A stretch of 64,000 nucleotides of DNA, taken from the NCBI GenBank assembly GCA_021014325.1, contig CM037472.1, positions 28,792,234 through 28,856,233 of the forward strand, given 5' to 3'. This document shows, one piece after another, positions 37,622-47,354 of the stretch (within the stretch, counting starts at the first letter, position 1; each line of letters begins with the position of its first letter). The translations under genes were made by a program, and so were the position numbers. The notes beneath the pieces are model-generated. The model was not told the DNA's origin, made no database searches, and was given only the letters and a program-made list of their open reading frames with translations. The stretch comes from Plazaster borealis. Taxonomy: Eukaryota > Echinodermata > Asteroidea > Forcipulatida > Labidiasteridae.

Positions 37622-38360
37622 AATCTATTGTAAGGTGCTTTGTTGTATAGTGCCATATAAATGCATTGCATTATTAAACAAATGTTGAAATTTCATAAGA
37701 AAAGTCATAACATCTGTTATAAAACACCATACAATTCTTACAAATCCCTGTTTTCACATTCAAAGTGAATGCTGAGCCAGAGTGGTCACCTTTTTTCTAA
37801 AAAAGAAAGTACTTTAAAAGAGTTACTTACAGCAGACAAGTAAAATTTGCAAAACCTTTTAAATACAGGCATCATTTTTGGCCCTTGGACAATTTTTTTT
37901 TTAATGAGCCTACATACAGTATATATACTTTTATAGACCTTTTCAGGCTATTGAATAACTATTTCATTGAATTTAAAAGAGCACAAACATCGAAAATCAG
38001 CTTGGAAGAACATCATGCCTTCTTTTAAATAAACCTTCCTGAAATATTCCTTATTTGTTTATTTATTTTTGATTTCCCCCTCAACCCATGTGTGAGAAGC
38101 ACTGTTTACTCAGTGGGGTAGAATAAATACCCAACCCAGAAGTTTGATATTTACAAATGCTAGTTCTCAACACCCATATAAAGTCACATTTATTACCCAT
38201 GTGCCAACCAAAAAATAAACATAAAATTTGATGACCTCCATCAACCTTTTCAGGAGCTCTTCTCAAGAACGGAATATAGTAAATTCCATTAGGCGGAGAG
38301 TCCAGTCACAACAGTACTCTTGATTCCAAGAGATACAGACCTATCAAAATTTAAGTTTGA

Positions 38361-38480
38361 AGTGAGCAAAGAAATTATTGACTAGAGCGGGATTTGAGCC
38401 TGTAACCTCCGGATTGATGGGCCGGTGCTCTTCCAACTGAGCCCTCCAGCCCTAATGTTGGTGGTGTCAATGTCTTTGTT
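38361..38480 (-). mobile_element. tRNA-derived SINE, type 2
   Basis: The minus strand reads ACCAACATTAGGGCTGGAGG, GCTCAGTTGGAAGAGCACCG and ACAGGCTCAAATCCCGCTCT. This is a tRNA-like head of the same family as 61330-61432 and 61640-61745. Confidence 0.8.
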
Positions 38481-38585
38481 CAGGGGTGCCAGCCAGAAGC
38501 CGTTCAACGTTTAAACTATGTAACTGTCTCCAAACATGTCTTTGCAAAAGATGCTCAGATTTTGATTATTGAGTAAACTTTCCAA

Positions 38586-39149
38586 GGGCCCAATTTCATA
38601 AAGCTGCTTAAGCAGAAAATATTGTTTAACATTTTTCTGCTCAGCAGAAATGAGCAGGATACCGGTCACAAATTGTACTTACTAGGCCTACGTGGTAATG
38701 TAGTTTGGCTGGTAACCGTTATGCCTAGCTACTTTTTGTGCTTAAAGACAGTGTACACTATTGGTAATTGTCAAAGACCAGTCTTCTCACTTGGTGTATC
38801 TCAACATATGCATAAAATAACAAACCTGTGAAAATTTGAGCTCGATCGGTCGTCGGAGTTGCAAGATAACTATGAAAGAAAAAACACCCTTGTCACACGT
38901 AGTTGTGTGCTTTCAGATGCTTGATTTCGAGACCTCAAGTTCTAAATTTGAGGTCTCGAAACCAAATTCGTGGAAAATTACTTCTTTCTCGAAAACTACT
39001 CCACTTCAGAGGGTGCCGTTTCTCACAATGTTTTATACTACCAACCTCTCCCCATTACTTGATACCAAAGAAGGTTTTGTGCTAATAATTATTTTGAGTA
39101 ATTACCAATAGTGTCCACTGCCTTTAAGCAGCACTATGAAATTGGGCCC
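38586..39149 (+). mobile_element. MITE family E, copy 1, split by MITE A-prime
   Basis: The ends are GGGCCCAATTTCATAAAGCT and CACTATGAAATTGGGCCC. Outside the nested element the sequence reads TTTTTGTGCTTAA and then TTAAGCAGCAC. Removing the insert and one TTAA restores a continuous E element. Other copies are at 44189-44319 and 53208-53377. Confidence 0.85.
38742..39127 (+). mobile_element. MITE family A-prime, copy 1, nested in E
   Basis: Ends TTAAAGACAGTGTACACT and AGTGTCCACTGCCTTTAA. The central hairpin is TTTCGAGACCTCAAGTTCTA followed by AATTTGAGGTCTCGAAA. It is related to family A along its length but has a distinct core. TTAA is on both sides. Confidence 0.92.
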
Positions 39150-39966
39150 AGGGTTGTTATTTCATGTTTATGTTATGTACACATACAAGTGCAGGTACTG
39201 TGTTGGCTGCATGCTTTAAAGGGGCACTCGTCATGATCAAAGCAGGCCTGCGGTTGTACATGGAATTATGAACTCTCACCTAGTAACTGCACGCGCGCGC
39301 GCCCTCTCTCCGCATCATTATCCCATAGATATAGAATTAAAATAACTAGATCGGCCGCGCGTACACACGCGCCATTGCCTGTGTAGAAACAGTTTTGGTT
39401 CGCCATGGACGCGGTAAAATGTCACGTGCTGACGGCAACGCGCTGAATAAAAATAATTACAATGCCAATTTCGTGTTACTAACAAGTAGGGTGCATATTA
39501 AACGATCGTCTATTAACTTAACATTTTCGTGGGTAGCTACAATGCAGTTCAAACTAACCAATTAACTAGTAAAGTTTTTAAATTCAATGAATTCAGTTCA
39601 ATTCAGATACACATTTATTTCCATACTTTTATGAAAAGGTCGACAAGTATACATGTAGCTATGGAGTAGAGCAAAAAAACATGAAGTAGCAGTAAGCAGG
39701 ATAAATGTAATAATAAGAGTATGTGGCTGTTTTGATAAGTAGAAGCTTGTACAAAAAAAAACAGACAGACAGACAAACAAAGAAACAACACAAACAGAAA
39801 GACATGCAAACAAAAGAACAGACGAACATAAGACATGACAGCTACTCTGAAAACAAGATAGATTAGAGATGCTACAACGAAATCATAATTATCGAAAAGA
39901 CGCCCCATGTACTATGAAATTCTCAATAAAGAACACACCCCCTCTAAAACAATTTGAAGAATTAAA

Positions 39967-39992
39967 AATATATATATATATATATATATATT
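39967..39992. repeat. (TA)n microsatellite
   Basis: About 13 TA units in an A-rich stretch that continues as (AAAT)n to about 40100, just before the LINE fragment. Confidence 0.95.
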
Positions 39993-40099
39993 GATAACAA
40001 AGTTTACAAAAATAATAAAGATAACAAAAATGAAATTAAATAATGAAAAAATAATTAAATATATATATAAATAAACAAATAAATAAATAAATGAATAAA

Positions 40100-40560
40100 T
40101 GATCGATGTTGCTAATGAGTTCTATAGAAACCTGTACAATTCAGAAAATTTATCCAAAGCCCATTTAGATGAAATTGTGTCGAACATTGAAGCTAAGGCA
40201 ATTCCTGAAAGTATCCTTTGAAGATTCGGATAAAAAAATCACCAAAGAAGAGATAAAAAATGCTCTCTTTCAAATGAACAAAAACAAAAGTTTATGTATA
40301 GACGGCCTCACGGTAGAATTTTACCAAATGTTTTGGCATTATTCTTGGTAATGACATCTTGGAATTATACAATGACTGTTTCACTAAAGGGGTTTTGAGC
40401 AATTTTATGAATTCCGCTCTGGTCAAACTTATTTATAAGAACTTGGGGAGCCGTTATGATTTAAAAAACTGGCGTCCTATTAGTCTTTGAAATGTTGAGT
40501 ACAAAATTATGTCAAAAACTATCACTAATAGATTTTTAAGAGCGGTGAGCTTAAAAAAAT
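40100..40560 (+). pseudogene. LINE reverse-transcriptase fragment (L1/Tx1-like)
   Basis: The broken frame carries conserved RT motifs: EIKNALFQMNKNKS then DGLTVEFYQMFW (RT block 1), LVKLIYKN and DLKNWRPISL, then YKIMSKTITNRF. Stops and frameshifts interrupt it (after IPES, after FWHY and after RPISL). Only the fingers region of RT is present. It sits inside the long-arm element, directly after an (AAAT)n tract. Confidence 0.85.
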
Positions 40561-42131
40561 GTTGTTTGATAAGCTCTGTTACACACTATGTAGCCTACCT
40601 ATTTCTAGTGACGAGGCATGTTTGAATCTTGCAATTTCTTTTTACGACCGCTTGTAATAAATACACTTATGATACAGTATCGGTTAGTTTAAACAACAAT
40701 CATATTTTAAAAGCAATTCAACGTCCGTTTTACTATAATGAAATAAATATAATTAAGATTCAAATTTTAGTTCTTTGTTTTGTATTGATCTTACATCTTT
40801 AAATGACTTGGGTAGTCCTCAAACAATGATGGCGAGGCGTTATCGCGAAGATATGTTTTACCCCATCGAACCTCAAAGCACTCGGCAGAAACATGGTCGC
40901 TGCATAACATGTCATGTTCGGTTGGGTGCCAAGGTTTGCCATTTGGTAGTCCCTCTTAACTCTGTGCAACCAAATGCTCATTCTCTTTGTGTCCTTGAGG
41001 GGGAATCTGAGATGAAAAAAAGCAAGCAATAGGGTATATAGGTTAATATGAGCTTTAATGTTTTCTTGTTTGCATTTCACACTTGAAAATAACTCTGCAA
41101 CTTAGCGCTGAATGTCTGTTACGAGTATGAATTCAAATGATGTCAGTAGCCTATCAGCCAATTAAGAAATGCGTCTTTGGATTTGGTTAGAACGCAAGCC
41201 TATCTGTGCTATGGTAAATGACTGTCCAGTCAGTAGGGCCTACGGTTTGCTTTGCCGTTGGTGTCAGTAATCTATCCAAATTTCTTTTCTCTCTTTTGTT
41301 CTTGTTTTTCTGAAAAGAGCCGTTGGTTTAACCTCAATAACGAACTCTGACTCTGGATTCCTATATCATCGACCAACCTCAACAAATTAGGCCTAGCATT
41401 TACCCCAACTATAGTGCAGGCATATTATGATAAGTGTACATGTACTTACCTATGGTATCTCAGTTTAGGGAGAGATTGTCCTCCAGGTTCTGTTCTCCTC
41501 CCTCGGCTTTTACATATAGCTGCTGCACAATTATTCACCATTTCATCTACACCATTAGAAATACTCGGCAAACGTTAGGCCTATTCTAAAAAAGATGGAA
41601 ACAGACTACAGTATCCGGAAATAAAGACGTTTAGCTCGTCTCGTGCTAGTCAAAATGTCAAAAGCATGCTCGTCACATCATTTCAAATGTTGCGCGTTGC
41701 CGTCAGCACGTGATTAATGGCAGCGCGCAGGCTGAACCAGCGTATTGTACGCGCGGCCGATCTAGTTATTTTAATTCTATATCTATGCATTATCCACGGA
41801 GTGCGCGCATGAGTGCAGTAACTGGGTGAGAGTTCATAATTACATGTACAGCCACAGGTTTGCTTTGATCATGACGATGGTGCCCCTGAACCAGATGAAA
41901 TGATCTCCCAAGAGTTCAGCATCCCCTAACCTGTGATATTCGGCACCATAATGTTAAACATCATGACAACAAAACCTTCTCTAACTGTGAGATAACCTCA
42001 TCAAGGAGAGGTGTGTCTCTTCGTCCAGGGTCTCCTTCCTCTGATTGGCTGATGCTCTCTCCCTATAATGCCAAAAGAACAAAAACGACAATCATTAGTT
42101 TACAAATAAACAATAAATATGTAACTGCTGG

Positions 42132-42740
42132 CGTGTCATGGCCGAATGGCCAAGCGCACTGGACTCAAGTGCTGGTGTTCTGATCAGCAGCGTTTGGGTT
42201 CAAGTCCCAGTCTTAACACTTGTGTCCTTAAAGGCAGTGGACACTATTGTAATTACTCAAAATAATTATTAGCACAAAACCTTACTTGGTATCAAGAAAT
42301 GGGGAGAGGTTGGTAGTATAAAACATTGTGAGAAACGGCTCCCTCTGAAGTGGAGTAGTTTTCGAGAAAGAAGTAATTTTCCACGAATTTGATTTCGAGA
42401 CCTCAAGTTTAGAACTTGAGGTCTCGAAATCAAGCATCTGAAAGCACACAACTTCGTGTGACAAGGTTTTTTTTCTTTCATAGTTATCTTGCAACTCCGA
42501 CGACCGATCGAGCTCAAATTGTTTATTATGCATATGTTGAGATACACCAAGTGAGAAGACTGGTCTTTGACAATTACCAATAGTGTACACTGTCTTTAAG
42601 TAAGACATTGAACCACAGGTCCTGTGTGTTGTGTGATGCACGTACAAGAACCGAGTGCATTCGAAGGGACTTGCCCTGGTGTTTCTGGCATGGTCTGTCA
42701 GCAATATGCACCACCTCACTTTGTATTCCCTTTGCTTAGT
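42132..42740 (+). mobile_element. tRNA-Leu-like SINE, split by MITE A-prime
   Basis: The head is GTGTCATGGCCGAATGGCCA with CTGGACTCAAGTGCTGG and GGGTTCAAGTCCCAGTC, resembling tRNA-Leu(CAA) with a variable arm. The body resumes after the insert at GTAAGACATTGAACC and runs through GGTCCTGTGTGTTGTGTGATG. Further copies are at 47355-47935 and 62490-62733. Confidence 0.8.
42228..42599 (-). mobile_element. MITE family A-prime, copy 2, nested in SINE
   Basis: Ends TTAAAGGCAGTGGACACT and AGTGTACACTGTCTTTAA. It entered at the TTAA after GTGTCC in the SINE, and TTAA is kept on both sides. The core hairpin is TTTCGAGACCTCAAGTTTAG with its complement. Confidence 0.92.
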
Positions 42741-42944
42741 CTCAGAAAATGATACTCAATAATCTCCACCAGATTCAAGTGATAATTTGGCGCCAGGAGT
42801 GTCATTTATGACTGACAAGACGCATTATAAACAATATCATTATAATAATAATAATTATTATTATTATTTCATGGGTATAATGTAAAACGAACAATAGGCC
42901 TATAACTCGGTTTTATATATACTATTTGTTCTTGAATGCTGAAT

Positions 42945-43050
42945 GTTGTGGGTTCAAATCCCATACACGATGCCTAAGGATTTGTTCTTTTTGCCCGACT
43001 TGGAAAGCACCGAGCAGAATTCAAGTTCTTATGAGGACTAATCCTGCTTG
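42945..43050 (+). mobile_element. tRNA-derived SINE fragment, type 3
   Basis: GTGGGTTCAAATCCCATACA (B-box-like) is followed by TTTGCCCGACTTGGAAAGC, as in 16375-16480 on the other strand. Confidence 0.6.
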
Positions 43051-43114
43051 GTACTTGTCCTGCTAACTTTATCTACAACCGGGGAACACATTAGTGGGGG
43101 GGGGGGGGGGGGGC

Positions 43115-43320
43115 TGAAAAGAACTGGTGGTTTAACAGCTCGACATTTCGATCAGTATCCGCTGATCATCTTCAGGAGAATATTAAACAACCGGTTCTTT
43201 TCAGAACAAACCACAACTCAAAGAGAGAGTTTTATGTACATGGTGTCTCCACAAACCTCACTAGATTGAGTTCCCACCATGTAAAAGTTTCAAATCTTAC
43301 TTATCAGAAATATTACCATG
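43115..43320 (-). mobile_element. Dispersed repeat with hammerhead-like motif
   Basis: Read on the minus strand, it starts with one unit of the 68-bp array (GATTTGAAACTTTTACATGG, CTCAATCTAGTGAGG). It ends with CTGAAGATGATCAGCGGATA followed by CTGATCGAAATGTCGAG (43140-43175). CTGAAGA, the GATCAG/CTGATC stem and GAAA are the order of a hammerhead core. One extra base before the stem and no clear stem III argue against an active ribozyme. Confidence 0.5.
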
Positions 43321-43326
43321 TTCCAG

Positions 43327-43655
43327 AAAGAGGGGCTCCATGGTAAAATTCAGTTTTGTGCGTCAGTCAAAATGACAAATTCAATGCCTTTTTAATTGAA
43401 TATCATAATAATTCAGGAATGGACTAAAAGTTTCCTGTACACAAATGTACAGACCCATATATTTGAAATGTGACATCATTGAATGTTTTTCTTTTATGTT
43501 AACAAACTTAGAACTGGAAGGGTATCAAATACAATGACATTAAATTACACCATTTAATGTGAGATTAGAGAATTGTTATATTTTTAAAACTTTCGTTAGG
43601 ACTCAATCTATTAGGTGGAAAATGATTTGACCTTTTAAGTGGAGTCCCTCTTTAA
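43327..43655 (+). mobile_element. MITE family I, copy 3
   Basis: AAAGAGGGGCTCCATGGTAA at the left, and AAGTGGAGTCCCTCTTTAA at the right. Interior blocks ACAGACCCATATATTTGAAA and GAAGGGTATCAAATACAATG match 58040-58345. Confidence 0.75.
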
Positions 43656-44188
43656 CTGTCTGCTTATTTTACTTGAGCTCATTTGATATCAATTTTTCAG
43701 AAGAATGTTTAAACACATTTAACACATTAGGAATGATCATGATGTTAGAGAAGCTTCCTCAGTGAAACTGAACCTAGTGAAACTGCTAACACCAAAGTAG
43801 CCTTATGGGAAGAAAGGCTTGCCAACCTTCCAACAGCAGTGGCGTCACCAGTGGGGGGGCTGGGGGGCCTGCGCCCCCCCGCTCAGAACCCTTGCCCCCC
43901 CTCTTGCCCCCCCATATGAAATCACAGAAAAGTGTATTCTTATAATATATAAATCGTTTAAGGCTGCATAAAATGCTGCCGTAAAAAGTAAAACTTTTAT
44001 TCATATCACAGTATGTGGACTATAACCATAGAGTAAAATCTCTGTCCTTACTCTATGCTATAACGCAGTCATGCCGACAAATGCATAGAAACGTGCGCGC
44101 GATCGTATTGGTGGTAAAAGTATGTTGTGGTTTTGCGGTTACAGAGAGTGCAGGAAGTCACAAAGTTCAGTTTAATACGTGGTGGTCT

Positions 44189-44319
44189 GGGCCCAATTTC
44201 ATGGCACTGCTTACCAAATAATTCTGCGCTGACGCGCATTGTAACGTGTGTATTTCTATGGGACGCAGCTGGGCGTAAGCGCAGAATTCCACGGTAAGCA
44301 GAGCCATGAAATTGGGCCC
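44189..44319. mobile_element. MITE family E, short copy 2, inside the hAT-like element
   Basis: GGGCCCAATTTCATGGCACT ... GCCATGAAATTGGGCCC, 131 bp, with further pairing GCTTACC/GGTAAGC and TTCTGCGCT/AGCGCAGAA. It folds nearly end to end. Confidence 0.88.
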
Positions 44320-44476
44320 TGAACGCAGAACAATAGCTCCGTAAACACATCGTACTCAGATGCACAACAGGGAGATTTAAACAGAAAAATCGCTAGCGAA
44401 AAAGGTAGCTTAGACCATTTTCTTCTCCATATCTAAGCGCCCGTCTTTGCCTCGTGCTCCAACACCTAAGAGGTAG

Positions 44477-44662
44477 AGACGGGAAAATACAGAAGATTCT
44501 GATTCTTATGTGGTACCATCAGACTCTGCATCCGAGAATTCCGCCGAGGAGAATTTCAAAGAAGATGTATCTGTTAGTAATACTGGGAGCGCTAGTAGCA
44601 CAAGTGCCCTGACAAGCACACCCACAATTTCAATCCTGTATTTTGATTTTGATTTTTTTTAA
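44477..44662 (+). pseudogene. Acidic, serine-rich coding remnant in the hAT-like element
   Basis: 61 open codons starting just after a TAG. The peptide includes NTEDSDSYVVPSDSASENSA and EENFKEDVSVSNTG, then STSALTSTPT. Upstream of the TAG the same frame reads KRPSLPRAPTPKR. The composition suggests a disordered N-terminal region of a former transposon protein. I recognise no domain. Confidence 0.35.
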
Positions 44663-45380
44663 TGGCTTACACTTGTCACAATTATTATGTTTTGGGTATT
44701 TACACTGAAATAAAGCATACCATTAACAATAATTTAATTAGTACTCACAGAGCCTAATTTGAGAATACCGTGTACAACTCTAAATTGATACTTGGTAATC
44801 ACTGTTGGTAATTTAATCCTTGTATACAGTCGAAAAGTGTTATCTTATAAAAATGACAAGTTCTCTAAGATTTGGTAGTTTTTGCAATCTTTTGTTACCT
44901 GCAAACTATGTAGACTGTTTTAGAACTGCATTGGTGTGTATCAGCTGGTGTGTATCAACTATCAGTTAACATATTTTATGATAATTTAATTTAATCTTTG
45001 CCCCCACTTGCCCCCCCAAATGAAAATGTCTAGTTACGCCACTGTCCAACAGTAACATCCATGTCCGTAAGCGCAAAAGAAGAACTCCCACCCGGTGCTG
45101 ACTCAAGCTGGGCTGTATGGAAATACCTCAACCGACTCAGATCATGTACTGGCCGCTGCAAAGTAACGCTCAAGAAATAAGGCTATACCTGAACAACAAG
45201 GATGTGACCAGCATAAGCGGTTCTGAAACACACACCCTAAATGTCCCCTATACTGGAGCAGAAATGTGATGCTGGAGACCTTGCTGAATACAACGAAAGT
45301 GCCTAAGACTGTGCTCAGTTTTGGCTGAAACACAACACCTAGCATGTGCGGACACGATAAGAAGAAGAAGTAGCAACTAA

Positions 45381-45834
45381 GGCCAAGAAACAAAAGTAAC
45401 GAGTTTCTCGTCCCCGCCCGCCTCCTTTTTGGCCACCGCCTCCTTTTTAAAAACTATTTACTATTCATTAAAAAAAATAATACAAAAGGTAAAATTTGAA
45501 ATAAAAACCAAAGTTCCTTGGTTTATTTTTGCCTAAGAATTTGTCTAGACTCTTTGTTCACCTTTCCAATACAACAGCCGTTTCTGAATTTTGAATCTTG
45601 CTTAGCAAGTGGACTAAAATGATACAAATCATTTGTTTGTCATATATTGCATCCGTATACTCAAATAGCACAATATCTGTGAATAAATATACCTTCGCCA
45701 GCCATATTTAGCATGGCGGCCATCTTGGAAAAAAATAGCAAAAAAATAGAAAAATAGTAAATAGTAAAGCCCTGCCTCTACTCCTTTTTTTCAAAAAGTC
45801 CGGACGAGAAACTCGTTACTTTTGTTACTTGGCC
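45381..45834. mobile_element. PIF/Harbinger-like MITE, TAA target duplication
   Basis: The left arm GGCCAAGAAACAAAAGTAAC (continuing GAGTTTCTCGTCC) and the right arm match over 33 bp with one mismatch. TAA flanks both ends (45378-45380, 45835-45837). A 3-bp TAA duplication is characteristic of PIF/Harbinger elements. The 454-bp element has no coding capacity. Confidence 0.8.
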
Positions 45835-46368
45835 TAAAACATGAAACATTCATTAGCTAATGAGACATTCCTGAATGTCATTTTTAAGATTTACATTTGA
45901 TGGAATTGCCTGATTATATAAACCTGTCAACATTATACACAGATGTTTCATAAACGTGAAAACAAACAACCGAAATAGTAAGCATGTCATTAATCTTTTC
46001 CAATCAGGGCGCTTTTAAACTATGTTTGAATGAGAGAAAAACCAATTCCAATGTGGAAATAAGTGAAGCCTGTAATGACTTCTAATCTTGAAGACGAATT
46101 TGTCTGCTTTTGCAATTAGCAAACAGTGTCGTCTTCGGGTTCAATTAGCAGTGAGCGATTAGTAGTTGAGCTGGTCAGGGAATTCATTTCCTGTATATGT
46201 AAAAACACCTCTCTATTCATAGACTGCCACACTTTACATCACATTTTCTGAGTACAATATGCGGACTCCCAAACTGCCTGGATCGTATTCCTTAATATTT
46301 GTCTCCTATGCGTTCATTGATATGCATGTGGTTTAAAGATAGGGTCTGTGCAGACTTGACAAGGTCTC

Positions 46369-46742
46369 TTAAAGGCACGGAACACGTTTGGAAATTGTCA
46401 AAGACCAGTGTTCTCACTTGGTGTATCCCAACATATGCATAAAATAACAAGCCTGTGAAAATTTGGGCTCAATTGGTCATTGAAGTTGCAAGAAAAAAAT
46501 GAAAGAAAAAACACCCATGTTGTACAAATTTGTGTGCTTTCAGATAGGAATAAAAACTTCTTGCAAGAGGTTTTTATTATTTTAGTTAGAAATTACCTCT
46601 TTCTCAAAAACTACGTTACTTCAGAGGGAGTCGTTTCCTACAATGTTTTATACCATCAACAGCTCTCCGTTGCTTGTTACCAAGTAAGTTTTTAAGCTAA
46701 TATTTGTTTTGAGTCATTACCAAACGTGTGCGATACCTTTAA
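46369..46742 (+). mobile_element. MITE family A, copy 6
   Basis: Ends TTAAAGGCACGGAACACG and GTGCGATACCTTTAA, with a full-length interior very close to copy 3 (24667). Confidence 0.92.
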
Positions 46743-46859
46743 ATACAAGCTTTCTTTGATTCTATGGAGAAAGTTATTTAATTTGTTTTAATTGTTTATC
46801 TTTATAAAAACAAGGAACCCTCAAAAGCGACCAGCACCGTGACTCACACATCTAAAGAT

Positions 46860-46985
46860 ATCTGTGTAGAGAAATGATTAAGAAATGGGAAAACCCCCAA
46901 ATAGGAAACACCCATCATGTAGGGACTGAAAACCCAATCCACATTGAAGGCTCAAGTCTGAGGTGGGATTCGAACCGGGGTCCAA
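46860..46985 (-). mobile_element. tRNA-derived SINE, type 4
   Basis: The minus strand reads GGACCCCGGTTCGAATCCCA, CTTGAGCCTTCAATGTGGAT and TTTGGGGGTTTTCCC, matching 17080-17300. Confidence 0.7.
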
Positions 46986-47354
46986 CACGCAATGCCTCAA
47001 AGAGCAACTTTAAAACTGGAAAGTTTAAGAAAAACACATTGAACACACATTGAAAAAAATAAAAAATTAAGCTGCCTCTTTAATCTTGACAAGATGTTTT
47101 GTTAATCACACTTTAGGAAGACAAGAAAAACCTTGAAGCTCAATCCAGCACCAAGATATTCAGTTATTTGGGGATCTACACACCAACAGTAATTACCACT
47201 TTGTTGGAAAATCATCTGATAGCTTTCTTGGTTGAAAGGTTAATGTTAAAAAAGAAAAATTGGTGAACTGTTTCCTGCATTGATTTTAATTTGCCCCAAA
47301 CGGCTGTATGAAAGAGCGCTGTGGCTCAGAGAGCTCGGCACACTGAAGTAAAGG

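Larger units (their letters stand above)
39221..41886. mobile_element. 2.67-kb element with ~200-bp terminal inverted repeats
   Basis: The left arm (39221-39443) and the inverted right arm (41692-41886) align over about 200 bp. Shared blocks are TCGTCATGATCAAAGCA, AATTATGAACTCTCACC, ATAACTAGATCGGCCGCGCG and CACGTGCTGACGGCAACGCG. The outer ends read GGGGCAC and GTGCCCC. The interior holds a LINE fragment (40100-40560) and an 85-codon frame at 40775-41032 with a CITC motif; no transposase is recognised. It may be a decayed DNA transposon with long arms, or two oppositely inserted short elements. Confidence 0.7.
43837..45044. mobile_element. hAT-like element, 1,208 bp, perfect 8-bp target duplication
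   Basis: The left end CAGTGGCGTCACCAGT and right end TAGTTACGCCACTG are inverted repeats. TCCAACAG lies directly outside both ends (43829-43836 and 45045-45052), an exact 8-bp duplication as hAT elements make. Sub-terminal poly-C/G tracts match on both sides. The interior has a MITE E at 44189-44319 and an open frame at 44477-44662. No DDE or BED domain is seen, so it is probably non-autonomous or decayed. Confidence 0.85.
43768..45320 (+). pseudogene. LINE C-terminal remnant, split by a hAT-like element
   Basis: The left piece (43768-43836) encodes KVALWEERLANLPT. The right piece (from 45053) encodes SSWAVWKYLNRLR and GRCKVTLKK, then has a stop where a Trp is expected, and a frameshifted Cys/His segment. 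The W-x-LNRLR-GRC-KK pattern recurs near the C-terminus of many invertebrate non-LTR retrotransposon proteins (family knowledge from memory). The two pieces read in one frame if the insert and one 8-bp duplication are ignored. It was dead by point mutations as well as by insertion. Confidence 0.6.
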
